A stretch of 64,000 nt of DNA, from the NCBI GenBank assembly GCA_965222515.1, contig CBDCUE010000012.1, forward strand, positions 76,375 through 140,374, in the 5' to 3' direction. This document shows, one piece after another, positions 1-8,692 of this stretch. This DNA is from CBDCUE01 sp965222515 (GTDB lineage: Bacteria > Pseudomonadota > Alphaproteobacteria > Rickettsiales > JABIRX01). Below the pieces are notes generated by a model. It searched no databases. It saw only the letters and a program-made list of their open reading frames with translations, and had not been told where the DNA came from. Each line of letters opens with the position of its first letter. Position 1 is the stretch's first letter. A program made the translations under genes and the position numbers.

Positions 1-2
1 TT

Positions 3-338
3 GCAACTTGTAATGAAAATACATTAGATGATAAGAGCAAGATAACAGCAGGTAATTATTTATTGTTTGGAAAAATTGATAATATTTCACGATCAACAAA
101 TAAAAACGGTTATAATCATTTACCTATTATAAAAGCTGTTGATGCTTTTAATATTGATCAAAAATTAGATGATGGTTCTCATAATACAGGAGTAATTTTG
201 GCAATAGGAACAACTGGCGGAACGACTGAAGAACCTTCTGATAATTGTGTTACTCCTGCAACACAATCAGGAAAAAAATCTGATTATGCAAAATCTAATA
301 AAAACAAAAGCTGTGCTTTGTTGTTTAAATTACATTAA
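3..338 (+). CDS. prepilin-like protein, C-terminal part (5' end outside window)
   Basis: The reading frame is open from the first bases of the window to a TAA at 336-338, so this is the end of a gene that starts upstream. I recognise it through its resemblance to the prepilin-like protein at 39290-39991. Both have an IDxKxDD motif followed by a short S/T-G stretch and a hydrophobic AI (here NIDQKLDDGSHNTG then ILAI; there DIDNKIDDSLPYSG then FYAI), and both end in a Cys-, Lys- and Asn-rich tail. Such tails are common in rickettsial prepilin-type proteins. It stops 4 bp before the slt ATG, so the two may be co-transcribed. The N-terminal methylation motif cannot be seen. The family assignment rests on similarity within the window and is an inference. 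Confidence 0.55.
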   Translation, partial: ATCNENTLDDKSKITAGNYLLFGKIDNISRSTNKNGYNHLPIIKAVDAFNIDQKLDDGSHNTGVILAIGTTGGTTEEPSDNCVTPATQSGKKSDYAKSNKNKSCALLFKLH

Positions 339-342
339 ATAG

Positions 343-2250
343 ATGAGTTATTTTTTTAAAAATACATTATTATTCATTATATTTTTTTTTATCTTTGCAA
401 ATAATATATTTGCAGATGATTTGCTTAGTAAGAAAGAAAAAAAATGTTTAGATAATAGTTATAAATTTTATAAAAAAAATAATTTTTCAAAAGCTTTTTC
501 TTTAGCTTGTAAAAAGGATATTCAAGAACTGTTGATTTGGTTAGCATTGAATGATAAGAAAAAAAACAATCATAAAATAGCTCTTAATTTTTTAGAAAAT
601 AACAAAGCAACAATTTCTTATCAGAAAATAACAAAGAATTTTATTTCTTCTTTAGAAAAAGAAGATTTGAATAAAGAGAACTTTAAATTTTTATTAGCTC
701 ACAAGAATAGCAAACAGGCTTTTTTGTTAATTATTAATAATATAAAAGAAGAATATAGAGGAAAAATAATAAAGGAATATTTTTTATCTGATTATTTTCA
801 AATAAAAGATTTTTCTAAATATTACAAAAATTATAAAAATATTTTTTCTAAAAAAGTTGTAGATGATAAAATCAATAAATTAATTTGGCAGAATCATTTT
901 TTTAGTGCTAAAAAATTATTGCCATATTCATCAAAGAAACAAAGAGTTTTGTTTAAGACAAGAATTGCTTTTGCAAGGAATCATTCTAGAGTAGCACTTA
1001 ATAATCTAAAAAAGCTAGCAACAGCTCAAAAAACGAATGAAGGATTATTTTATAATATCGTAAAGTGGCACGAAAAACATAATAGAGATCATAAGGTTAG
1101 CAAGTATTTGTTAAAATTAGAAAATGAAAAAAAACCTAAAAAATGGGCAAATGTTAGATTAAGAAATGCTAGATATTTATTAAAGCAAAAAAAATATTAT
1201 ACAGCATACAATGTGATGTCCAAACATAAGAATCAAGAAGGAGAAGAGTTTGCTAATACTGAATGGTTTAGTGGCTGGCTTGCTTTGAGATTTTTAAAAA
1301 AACCTAATATTGCTATAAAACATTTTAGAAAATTATATAATAATGTTGGCTTTTCATTAAGTAGGTCAAGAGCTTCTTATTGGTTAGCAAGAAGTTACCA
1401 AGAAAATAAAGAGCAGAAGAAAGCGAATTATTGGTATGGAATTGCAGGTAGTTATAGCACTACTTTTTATGGTCAATTAGCAAATAAAGAGTTAAAAAGT
1501 AATGATATCAAATTTACTAAAATAATCAAATTTACTCCAAGAGAGTTAAGAAAGAAAATAGTAAAAAGCAAAACATTAAAACATGCATTATACTTGTCTT
1601 ATTTAAAAAGAAATAAAGATGCTTTGTTGTTTTTTAAAGAATATGCAACATTAAATAATGAAAATAAAAAAGATTTGCAAGAGGTAATAGAAATTAGCAA
1701 AAATAGCAACTCCATTTCACTTATTAGCAATCTTTCTAGGTATATAGCAAGATATAATGTAGTAACTATTAATAGCTATCCTATATTAAAGAACTTACCT
1801 CCTAAAAAAGCATCTTCTGCTTTAATTTTATCTATTATAAAGCAAGAAAGTGGCTTTAATAAAACGGCAATAAGTAGTGCTGGAGCTGTTGGATTTATGC
1901 AATTAATTCCATCTACTGCAAAAGAAGTTGCAAGAAGATTAAAAATACCATATAGCAAAAGAAAATTAAGAAATGATGCTAGTTATAATATAAAACTAGG
2001 TTCATATTATATTAAATATCTTCTTAAAAGATTTGATAATTCTAAAATTTTGGCAATAGCTTCATATAATGCAGGAGCTAATCATAGCAAAAGGTGGCTT
2101 AGAGAGAATGGAGACTTAAGAAAATTTGATAATAAATATAATGTAATAGATTGGATAGAAAAAATAACTTTTACCGAGACAAGAAACTATGTACAGAGAA
2201 TTCTAGAAAATTATTATATTTATAAAGAGCTGTTAAATTATTTACAATAA
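343..2250 (+). CDS. slt: soluble lytic murein transglycosylase (GH23, Slt70-like)
   Basis: This 635-aa protein cleaves the MurNAc-GlcNAc bond of peptidoglycan in the periplasm, leaving 1,6-anhydro-MurNAc ends. Residues 1-25 form a signal peptide (hydrophobic core, then NNIFADD). The middle 450 residues are helical and superhelix-like, as in Slt70. The C-terminal catalytic SLT domain covers about residues 488-620. It shows IIKQESGFN with the catalytic Glu at about residue 502, then AVGFMQLIPSTA and ASYNAGAN, the standard GH23 motifs. The length is close to that of Slt70. The ATG at 343 follows the previous stop by 4 bp and no clear ribosome binding site is visible. Identification is firm; only the exact Slt subfamily is open. 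Confidence 0.93.
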   Translation: MSYFFKNTLLFIIFFFIFANNIFADDLLSKKEKKCLDNSYKFYKKNNFSKAFSLACKKDIQELLIWLALNDKKKNNHKIALNFLENNKATISYQKITKNFISSLEKEDLNKENFKFLLAHKNSKQAFLLIINNIKEEYRGKIIKEYFLSDYFQIKDFSKYYKNYKNIFSKKVVDDKINKLIWQNHFFSAKKLLPYSSKKQRVLFKTRIAFARNHSRVALNNLKKLATAQKTNEGLFYNIVKWHEKHNRDHKVSKYLLKLENEKKPKKWANVRLRNARYLLKQKKYYTAYNVMSKHKNQEGEEFANTEWFSGWLALRFLKKPNIAIKHFRKLYNNVGFSLSRSRASYWLARSYQENKEQKKANYWYGIAGSYSTTFYGQLANKELKSNDIKFTKIIKFTPRELRKKIVKSKTLKHALYLSYLKRNKDALLFFKEYATLNNENKKDLQEVIEISKNSNSISLISNLSRYIARYNVVTINSYPILKNLPPKKASSALILSIIKQESGFNKTAISSAGAVGFMQLIPSTAKEVARRLKIPYSKRKLRNDASYNIKLGSYYIKYLLKRFDNSKILAIASYNAGANHSKRWLRENGDLRKFDNKYNVIDWIEKITFTETRNYVQRILENYYIYKELLNYLQ

Positions 2251-2317
2251 TATTTTTGTTGTTATAGTTATTGTATCAAACATTATAAGATTTTTTATAA
2301 TAATCCTATAATATTTA

Positions 2318-2394
2318 GGCGGGGTAGCTCAGTTGGTTAGAGCGGCGGAATCATAATCCGTGTGTCGGGAGTTCGAATCTCCCCCTCGCTACCA
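2318..2394 (+). tRNA. tRNA-Met (CAT), elongator type
   Basis: A complete cloverleaf of 77 nt including an encoded CCA. The acceptor GGCGGGG pairs with CCTCGCT, starting with a G-T pair at 1-72. The D arm is GCTC...GAGC, the anticodon stem GCGGA pairs with TCCGT, and the loop ATCATAA gives anticodon CAT. The T arm is GGGAG-TTCGAAT-CTCCC. The overall sequence matches alphaproteobacterial elongator tRNA-Met as I remember it. A tRNA-Ile2 with lysidine-modified CAT is the alternative but usually has a different acceptor stem. It is not an initiator, because it lacks the three G-C pairs at the base of the anticodon stem. Confidence 0.93.
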
Positions 2395-2418
2395 AGAATC
2401 TTTATAATCACAATCAAA

Positions 2419-2811
2419 ATGGATCCTAGTTCCCCAGTTTATAATTCTCAATTAATTTCAAGTTTTCACAATGGAGGAGGTGGTGGTGGACCTGTAGGAG
2501 AATTTGTAACTCCAGGGTTAAATGATGATGTGGTTCAAGGATTAGACTCTATTAGTTTCGGAGGAGGTTTTGATAACCAAAATTTTCTAGGTACAAAATC
2601 TATGGAAGATGTTATCGGTTGGGTGGATGATGCAGGAGGGTCTTTAGCTTTTTTTTTAAATTTAAAAGGAATGAATGCAGGTAGCATATTTACTGCAATG
2701 GGTAATGCAAAATTTTTGTCACAAATGAGACTTGAAAGCACTTCTATGGTATCAAGAATATTCCCTCCAAAAGGAATTGGTTTATTATCAGGATTTGATA
2801 GAGGAAGATAG
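2419..2811 (+). CDS. hypothetical Gly-rich small protein
   Basis: I do not recognise this 130-residue protein. The frame stays open back into the tRNA, but the ATG at 2419, 25 bp after the tRNA CCA, is the first start outside it and the most reasonable choice. The N-terminal third is rich in Gly, Ser and Pro, with a run of six glycines at about residues 18-23. The rest contains short helical and hydrophobic segments (about residues 72-85) but no clear signal peptide or membrane helix. It converges on thrC with a 4-bp gap. The Gly-rich part has somewhat higher G+C than its surroundings. It may be a lineage-specific effector or structural peptide, but nothing in the sequence proves this. Confidence 0.5.
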   Translation: MDPSSPVYNSQLISSFHNGGGGGGPVGEFVTPGLNDDVVQGLDSISFGGGFDNQNFLGTKSMEDVIGWVDDAGGSLAFFLNLKGMNAGSIFTAMGNAKFLSQMRLESTSMVSRIFPPKGIGLLSGFDRGR

Positions 2812-2815
2812 GTTT

Positions 2816-4213
2816 CTATAATGATTTATCTTTTATAAAATCAATGATTTGAGAAATTGAATTATCTAAAATATTATATTTTTCTTTTTTAGTTAAAACT
2901 TTTGTTAGATTTTTTGGTACTTCTGTTAAAGAAATATTTGCTTTTTTTAATATTTCTGGAAATTTGGCAGGATGTGCTGTTGCTATATTAATTATTTTTC
3001 CCAAAAAATCTTTACCCAAAACTTTACTAGAATTTATTGCCGTTGCTGTGTGAGGGTCAATAATTTTATTATTTGTTGCAAAAACTTCTTTTATAGTGTT
3101 AATAATTTCTTGATTATTGGTGCTATGACTCAAAAATACTTTTTTTATTTTATTTAATAATTCTTCAGCTACTGATAATTCTCCTTTTTCTTGAAAATTA
3201 TTCATCAATTTTGTTAGTTTATCACTATCTTTATCCAAAGCTAAAAATAATAATCTCTCAAAATTACTAGAAATTTGAATATCCATTGCAGGACTATAAG
3301 TTTTTTCTAATTTTTCTTTTTTGTAAGAATTATTATTGATAAATCTAGTTAAAATATCGTTTTTATTGGTGGCAATAATTAATTTATCAATAGGCAAACC
3401 CATTTCTTTTGCCAAATAACCTGCCAAAATATCTCCAAAATTTCCAGTTGGCACAGAGAAATTTATTTTTTCATTTCTTTTTGCAATTTGATAATAAGCA
3501 TAAAAATAATAAACTATTTGAGCAATAATCCTAAGCCAATTAATTGAGTTTATAGCAATTAGATTTTTGTCATTTTCAGTCAAAAAACTCTGATTAGCAA
3601 AAATATTTTTTACAATATTCTGACAATCATCAAAATTTCCTTTTATCGCACTATTAAAAACATTCTTGTTTTCAATAGTGGTCATTTGCTTTCTTTGAAT
3701 CTCTGATGTGCCGTTTAATGGGTGCAAGATAAAAATGTCAACATTAGAATGATCTTTACAGCCCATAATTGCAGCAGAACCTGTATCACCTGAAGTAGCT
3801 CCTAAAATTACTGCTTTTTTATTTTCTTCTTTTAAGAAATAACCTACAAAACCACCTACTAATTGCAAAGCAAAATCTTTAAAAGCAGCACTGGGACCGT
3901 GAAATAATTCTAATAAATATGAATCTTGGCCTAATTTTTTCACAGGAGCTATTTTTTTATGAGAAAAACCTTGATATGCTTGATTAATTATTTTCTCAAG
4001 AGGAGTTTTACCTATATTCTCACTTACAAATGGGTAGATTATTTGAAAACATAAATCTTGATATGATAAATTTTTGAAAGAATTTATTTGTTCTTGTGAA
4101 AATCTAGGCATATTTTGAGCTACAAACAAACCTCCATCAGGAGCTAAGCCTTGTAAAAATATTTCTTTAAAAGAATATGTTTTTGAGTTGTCTCTCGTGC
4201 TAATATATTTCAT
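2816..4213 (-). CDS. thrC: threonine synthase
   Basis: The PLP enzyme that converts O-phosphohomoserine to threonine. The 465-aa length is normal for the bacterial type. It begins MKYISTRDNSKTYSF, the usual threonine synthase N-terminus. HGPSAAFKDFA carries the PLP-binding lysine at residue 112, and GATSGDTGSAA, the phosphate-binding loop, follows. PTGNFGDILAGYLAKEMGLP is also typical of the family. Its ATG overlaps the dapF stop by 4 bp, so dapF and thrC form one transcript for aspartate-family amino acids. The kinase that makes its substrate (thrB) lies about 39 kb away in this window. Confidence 0.96.
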   Translation of the reverse strand: MKYISTRDNSKTYSFKEIFLQGLAPDGGLFVAQNMPRFSQEQINSFKNLSYQDLCFQIIYPFVSENIGKTPLEKIINQAYQGFSHKKIAPVKKLGQDSYLLELFHGPSAAFKDFALQLVGGFVGYFLKEENKKAVILGATSGDTGSAAIMGCKDHSNVDIFILHPLNGTSEIQRKQMTTIENKNVFNSAIKGNFDDCQNIVKNIFANQSFLTENDKNLIAINSINWLRIIAQIVYYFYAYYQIAKRNEKINFSVPTGNFGDILAGYLAKEMGLPIDKLIIATNKNDILTRFINNNSYKKEKLEKTYSPAMDIQISSNFERLLFLALDKDSDKLTKLMNNFQEKGELSVAEELLNKIKKVFLSHSTNNQEIINTIKEVFATNNKIIDPHTATAINSSKVLGKDFLGKIINIATAHPAKFPEILKKANISLTEVPKNLTKVLTKKEKYNILDNSISQIIDFIKDKSL

Positions 4214-5016
4214 AATTCTATTTTTTTATGTTCATCTAAATTAGCATCTCCTATCATAATGATGTTATTATCTGCTGGAATTATAGTTACAAACCCTCTA
4301 GGCATTGAAATATCAACATAATTACCTATTAATTTTTGCTTGTAAGCTGCATAAGCAGTAGCACAAGCTCCAGTTCCACAAGCAAGAGTTGCTCCTGCTC
4401 CTCTTTCCCAAGTTATTAATTTTATATTTTCTTGATCAATAATCTCTGCAATATTTATGTTAATTTTTTTAGGAAAGATATTGTCATTTTCTAAAAAAGA
4501 AACTTCTTTTTCTAAATTAATTTTATCTAAATTTTTAACAAAAAATACAATATGAGGATTTCCAACATTTACCGCAAATCCTATACCAAATTTTTTCTGA
4601 GGTAGAAGGTTTTTGATTAAATTGCTATTACTAAGCACAGGAATCTCTTCTGGTTTAGTTTTTGCTTCTCCCATACTTACTTCACAAATCTCGCCACCTT
4701 GTAATAATTCTGCTGAAATAATCCTGTTTTCTGTTTCTATTTCAACAATTTCTTTTTTGAGATGGCTAGCTATTATTCTTGCTACACATCTAGTTCCATT
4801 GCCACAAGCATCTGCTAAACTACCATCTATATTATAGATTTTCATAAAACAATCTGCTTTTTTACTAGGTAAAATAAGCAGTAATTGATCGTAAATCTCA
4901 TTCAAATTGTTTTTTTTAGTTAATTCTATAATTTCTGCAAAGGATAATTCTTTTGTTTTTCTTAAATCAAAAACATTAAAATCATTACCTAATCCATTCA
5001 TTCTATAGTAATCCAT
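4210..5016 (-). CDS. dapF: diaminopimelate epimerase
   Basis: Interconverts LL- and meso-diaminopimelate for lysine and peptidoglycan synthesis, using a two-cysteine racemisation mechanism without cofactor. It begins with a MNGLGNDFNVFD motif. The first catalytic cysteine is C71 in ACGNGTRC and the second is C213 in LACGTGACAT; GNPH is present at about residues 152-155. The length of 268 aa is normal. It is the first gene of the dapF-thrC pair (4-bp overlap). A 160-bp palindromic repeat ends 41 bp upstream of its start, so its promoter must lie in or next to that element. Confidence 0.97.
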   Translation of the reverse strand: MDYYRMNGLGNDFNVFDLRKTKELSFAEIIELTKKNNLNEIYDQLLLILPSKKADCFMKIYNIDGSLADACGNGTRCVARIIASHLKKEIVEIETENRIISAELLQGGEICEVSMGEAKTKPEEIPVLSNSNLIKNLLPQKKFGIGFAVNVGNPHIVFFVKNLDKINLEKEVSFLENDNIFPKKININIAEIIDQENIKLITWERGAGATLACGTGACATAYAAYKQKLIGNYVDISMPRGFVTIIPADNNIIMIGDANLDEHKKIEL

Positions 5017-5057
5017 TTTTTTTGAGGTTTATGTTATTATGAGTAAAGTTGTAACTA

Positions 5058-5217
5058 ATACTATTTTAGCTTTATAATTGACCTATAGCCTTCAATCTGC
5101 TCATCATAAATTGCTTTTTCTAATAATCTGTTAGCTATGGCTAACAAATAATTAAAAAAAACAATTTCTACTAAACATTTTTTTGGCTATAGGTCAATTA
5201 TAAAGCTAAAATAGTAT
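5058..5217 (+). repeat. 160-bp palindromic element (MITE), copy 1
   Basis: This copy lies between the divergent genes dapF and ald. It has perfect 33-bp terminal inverted repeats at 5058-5090 and 5185-5217, beginning ATACTATTTTAGC. The 94-bp interior holds a second palindrome around TGTTAGCTATGGCTAACA. The flanks fit a TA target site. I count this orientation (the sequence after the left repeat starts TTCAATCTGC) as plus. It encodes no protein. Confidence 0.9.
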
Positions 5218-5389
5218 AATAATCCTTATTATATTAAAAATGTTAATAATTTCAATTATTAAATTAAGATCCTGTGCAACAGTTCTATGATGGGGACACT
5301 CTGTAGTTAAAAACTTCTTTATTGATTTTAGTATTATACTTATTATGATGGCAATTTTTAAATCAAATTAATTATAACAATATAAAATT
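5218..5389 (+). promoter_or_regulatory. upstream region and probable promoter of ald
   Basis: The space between the MITE and ald holds no gene. The best promoter candidate is TTGATT (5322-5327), a 16-bp spacer and TATGAT (5344-5349), which leaves a leader of about 34 nt before the ald ATG. The part at 5265-5310 is less AT-rich than its surroundings, but I could not assign it. Confidence 0.45.
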
Positions 5390-6502
5390 ATGTTAATAGG
5401 AATTCCAAAAGAAATAAAAGATAACGAAACTAGAGTGGCTATTTCTCCTTCTGGTGCTAAAGAATTAATTGCATCAGGAAATCAAGTTATTTTAGAGAGA
5501 ATGGCAGGTGATGCTATTGGCTTTACTGATGAAATGTATGAAAAGGCAGGAGTAAAAATTGTTTTTACTAAAGACGAGGTTTACCAAGCAGCTGATATGA
5601 TTGTAAAAGTAAAAGAGCCTCAAGCAATTGAAGTTGATATGTTGAAAAAAGATCAAATACTATTTTCATATTTGCATTTAGCAGCAGAAAAAGAATTAAC
5701 AAAAAGATTGTTGAAAAGAGGGGTAATAGCCATCTCTTACGAAACCGTAGAAGATAAAGGAACTTTAGCATTACTTACTCCAATGAGTGAAGTGGCTGGA
5801 AGAGTTGCAACTCAAGCAGGAGCATATTCTTTACAAAAAAATGTTGGAGGAAAAGGAGTCCTGTTAGGAGGAGTATCAGGAGTTGAACCTGCCAAAGTAG
5901 TTATTATAGGAGGTGGAGTAGTTGGAGCAAATGCTGCTACTATTGCTTCTGGAATGGGAGCAATAGTAACTATTTTAGATAAATCTTTAAGCAAAATTAG
6001 GAAATTAAAAAATGTTTTTGGTAATAATGTTCAGGTTTTATATTCTAGTAAAGATGTTTTAGAAAAATCAATAGCTGAGGCAGATTTAGTTATTGGAGCA
6101 ATATTAGTTCCAGGTGCTAAATCTCCTAAGGTTATTACTAAAAAAATGATTAAATCAATGAACAAAGGGTCGGTTATAGTAGATGTATCAATTGATCAAG
6201 GTGGATGTTTTGAAACTAGCAAACCAACAACTCATTCAAATCCTATTTATGTTGTGAATGATGTTATCCATTATTGTGTAACAAATATGCCAGCAGTAGC
6301 TGCTAAAACAGCATCAAGAGCATTAGAGAATGCTACCATTCCTTATATTTTAAAATTAGCAAAAGATGGTTATAAAAAAGCTCTTTTATCAGATAAAGGA
6401 TTTTTGAAAGGTTTGAATATTTATTACGATAAAGTAACATATAAAGCAGTTTCAGATGCTTTTAATATGCATTACTCTGAGCCAACTAGTATCTTTTCTT
6501 AA
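5390..6502 (+). CDS. ald: alanine dehydrogenase
   Basis: NAD-dependent oxidative deamination of L-alanine to pyruvate and ammonia, or the reverse. The N-terminus MLIGIPKEIKDNETRVA and the 370-aa length are canonical. Catalytic K75 lies in KVKEP and H96 in SYLHLAAE, at the residue numbers known for the family. The Rossmann loop is IIGGGVVGANAA at about residues 171-182. The C-terminal region VAAKTASRALENAT is also typical. It stands alone, divergent from dapF, with its own likely promoter at 5322-5349, and is followed by a strong inverted repeat. Confidence 0.97.
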   Translation: MLIGIPKEIKDNETRVAISPSGAKELIASGNQVILERMAGDAIGFTDEMYEKAGVKIVFTKDEVYQAADMIVKVKEPQAIEVDMLKKDQILFSYLHLAAEKELTKRLLKRGVIAISYETVEDKGTLALLTPMSEVAGRVATQAGAYSLQKNVGGKGVLLGGVSGVEPAKVVIIGGGVVGANAATIASGMGAIVTILDKSLSKIRKLKNVFGNNVQVLYSSKDVLEKSIAEADLVIGAILVPGAKSPKVITKKMIKSMNKGSVIVDVSIDQGGCFETSKPTTHSNPIYVVNDVIHYCVTNMPAVAAKTASRALENATIPYILKLAKDGYKKALLSDKGFLKGLNIYYDKVTYKAVSDAFNMHYSEPTSIFS

Positions 6503-6605
6503 GTTTGATGCAGGTTGCTGAATATATACAAATTTTTGAAATATCCCTTCCTTGAGAGCTGTGTTATAATAGAAAGTTATATTCGGGGTAATAGCTCTTC
6601 CTCAA

Positions 6606-6690
6606 CAGACTGTGTTGCAATTAGTAAAAAAGAGGTTATTTTTGTTATAAATAAAAATAACCTCTTTTTTACTAATTGCAACACAGTCTG
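6606..6690. terminator. perfect 38-bp inverted repeat, probable bidirectional terminator
   Basis: The arms 6606-6643 and 6653-6690 are exact reverse complements separated by a 9-nt loop. The centre reads AAAAAAGAGGTTATT on one side and AATAACCTCTTTTTT on the other, so either strand gives a GC-containing stem followed by a T-run. It lies between the convergent ald and the carbonic-anhydrase-like gene, where a two-way terminator is expected. The stem is longer than a terminator needs, so it could also be the remnant of an inserted element. Confidence 0.65.
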
Positions 6691-6770
6691 CAAAATGGGG
6701 GGGAGCAGTTTCTATGAACATAATGTTCTATTTCATAAAAGAGATTGCTGATAAAACTCCGCTTACTTTT

Positions 6771-7322
6771 CTACAAAGAAATATTTTTATATTCATTCGC
6801 TAGTTCTATATAATTGTCAGCAGATGTTTTTATATATAACATTTCTGCTTCTGACATTTTTCTTAAGAGTTTAGCAGGGTTTCCTGCCCAAATCTCACCT
6901 CGTTTGATTGTTTTTTTGGTGGTAACTAAAGCAGCAGCTGCCACCATTCCTTCTTCTTCAATATGAGCCATATCTAAAATAATTGCCCCCATACCAATAA
7001 AAGCCAAGCTGTCTATTATACAAGCATGAATCAATGCTTTGTGACCAATAGTTACATAATCACCAATAATTGTCGGTGATTGTTCTGTGGTTTTATTTTG
7101 CAAATGTCCTGCTCTTGTAGTGTGAATTACTGTGCCATCTTGAATGTTAGTGCCTTTACCAATAGTAACAGGAGCAACATCTCCTCTAATAACTACATTA
7201 TACCAAATTCCTGTATTTTCTCCAATAGTTACATCTCCAGAAATAATAGCATTATGTGCTACAAAACAAGATTTATCAATTTTCGGCAAAATGCCATTAT
7301 ATTTAAGTGGTGTAAATTTCAT
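6771..7322 (-). CDS. gamma-carbonic anhydrase-like hexapeptide-repeat protein
   Basis: A left-handed beta-helix protein of 183 aa in the YrdA/PaaY/CaiE group of gamma-class carbonic anhydrase homologues. The hexapeptide pattern (for example ISGDVTIGENTGIW) runs through residues 25-150. NVVIRGD and GTNIQDGTVIHTT carry the conserved Arg, Asp, Gln and first His. GHKALIHAC supplies the two further zinc-ligand histidines. The C-terminal helix begins GNPAKLLRKM. The metal ligands are intact, so it may bind zinc or iron, but many members have no proven carbonic anhydrase activity. It is the second gene of a pair with the small gene just upstream (5-bp gap). Confidence 0.88.
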   Translation of the reverse strand: MKFTPLKYNGILPKIDKSCFVAHNAIISGDVTIGENTGIWYNVVIRGDVAPVTIGKGTNIQDGTVIHTTRAGHLQNKTTEQSPTIIGDYVTIGHKALIHACIIDSLAFIGMGAIILDMAHIEEEGMVAAAALVTTKKTIKRGEIWAGNPAKLLRKMSEAEMLYIKTSADNYIELANEYKNISL

Positions 7323-7327
7323 TACAA

Positions 7328-7606
7328 TTATACTTCTAATAATAACTTATTATTTTCAATATTTAAAAAATCTTTTACTACCTTATATGTTTCTGTGCTA
7401 CCAAAAATCACTTCTTTAAATGTTTTGGCACTTATACATAAAGTTCCTTTTAAATTTTGTAAAAATCTTTGGACTAACATAGCAGAATGTTCTAATTTGC
7501 CATTATTACATGAGAAGTTTAACTTATGCTGAACTAGAAAATCTACTAAATCTTGATAAGAATAAAATTTATAATCTTGTCTTTCAACATTAACGGTTAC
7601 ATACAT
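7328..7606 (-). CDS. hypothetical protein (92 aa)
   Basis: I do not recognise this protein. It starts MYVTVNVERQDYKFYSY and has no signal peptide, membrane helix or metal motif. It is predicted to be a small mixed alpha/beta cytoplasmic protein. It ends 5 bp before the ATG of the carbonic-anhydrase-like gene, so the two are probably co-transcribed. The tight spacing and ordinary codon use support a real gene. Confidence 0.6.
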   Translation of the reverse strand: MYVTVNVERQDYKFYSYQDLVDFLVQHKLNFSCNNGKLEHSAMLVQRFLQNLKGTLCISAKTFKEVIFGSTETYKVVKDFLNIENNKLLLEV

Positions 7607-7669
7607 AATATTTTTTTTAGTTTTTTAGTTTTTTAGTTTATAGTTATATCTATATTTTTCAATAATAAT

Positions 7670-8686
7670 TTAAGGATAGCTGGCTACATTATTTAATCCT
7701 GTGTTTTCTGGTAAATTAAAGGCTATGTTGAAATTTTGTACAGCTTGCCCAGAAGATCCCTTGGTTAAATTGTCTATTGCTGAAATAATTATTTTTTGAT
7801 TTTTGATATTAGTGTCTAATACAGAAATTTCACAAAAATTTGTACCTGTAACATTTCTTAATCTTGGTATGTCATTGCCTGAATTGATTTTAACAAAATG
7901 GTTGTTTTTATAAAAAATAGATAGTCTTTTTCTTAAATCAACTACACTATATTTAGATTTTATATAAATATTAGATAAAATTCCTCTTGATGCAGATATT
8001 ATTTGTGGTGTGAATTGAATGTTTTCTGATGTGATATTTAATTGTTCAATAATTTCAGCAAGATGTCTGTGGGATGTAATATTATATGGAATAATATTTT
8101 CATTTATTTCACAAAATAAATTACTTTCTATCGCTTTTCTTCCAGCACCACTAATTCCAGTTTTACTGTCTATAATAATTTCTTTTTTATTGATTAAATC
8201 CTGTATCGGAATAAGAGGTAATAATATAGAGGTAGGATAACAGCCTGGGCAGGCTATAATTCTTTTTTCTATTATTTTTTTAGTATAAATTTCAGAAAGA
8301 CCATAAGTAATTTCTTTATTATATTTTGTGTTTAAATTTTGCTTATAATATTTTTTGTATAAATCGTTGTTTTTGATACGAAAATCTGAAGATAAATCAA
8401 ATATTTTTATAGTTTTTGGCAATTCATCAATTATTTTTACAGTCTCGAAGTGAGGTAAACAAGAAAATACTACATCTATCTTAGAAAAATTTACTTCTTT
8501 GAGAGTTTTTAGTATAGGTAATGGAGCAAATTTAAAATGATGGTAAACCTCCTTAAGCTCTTTACCTGCTTTACTGTTACCAACCAATGCTTTGATATTT
8601 ATGTTGGGGTGATTAATAGTAATTTTTATTAATTCACTAGCAGTATAACCAGAACTACCAATTACTACTATATTATATTTTCTCAT
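7670..8686 (-). CDS. argC: N-acetyl-gamma-glutamyl-phosphate reductase
   Basis: The arginine pathway enzyme that reduces N-acetylglutamyl phosphate to the semialdehyde with NADPH. The N-terminal Rossmann motif is IGSSGYTASELIK and the catalytic cysteine is C149 in CPGCYPTS. SKTGISGAGRK and the NLTKGSSGQAVQN motif near residues 308-320 are also typical. The length of 338 aa is normal for the type 1 family. It lies 6 bp after rodA at the end of the lpx run, with no other arginine gene in sight. It could serve a complete pathway encoded elsewhere or be an orphan. Confidence 0.95.
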   Translation of the reverse strand: MRKYNIVVIGSSGYTASELIKITINHPNINIKALVGNSKAGKELKEVYHHFKFAPLPILKTLKEVNFSKIDVVFSCLPHFETVKIIDELPKTIKIFDLSSDFRIKNNDLYKKYYKQNLNTKYNKEITYGLSEIYTKKIIEKRIIACPGCYPTSILLPLIPIQDLINKKEIIIDSKTGISGAGRKAIESNLFCEINENIIPYNITSHRHLAEIIEQLNITSENIQFTPQIISASRGILSNIYIKSKYSVVDLRKRLSIFYKNNHFVKINSGNDIPRLRNVTGTNFCEISVLDTNIKNQKIIISAIDNLTKGSSGQAVQNFNIAFNLPENTGLNNVASYP

Positions 8687-8692
8687 AATTTT

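Noticed and set aside
2362..2418. Extended N-terminus of the gene after tRNA-Met
   Set aside because: The first 19 codons lie in and behind the tRNA gene; the ATG at 2419 is used instead.
5058..5217. Palindromic element as the ald or dapF terminator/attenuator only
   Set aside because: Its copies with the same ends and different neighbours show that it is a mobile repeat; a secondary regulatory role is possible but not shown.
6515..6751. Open frame of 78 codons after ald
   Set aside because: It runs straight through the perfect inverted repeat (6606-6690) and has no family resemblance, so it is treated as non-coding.
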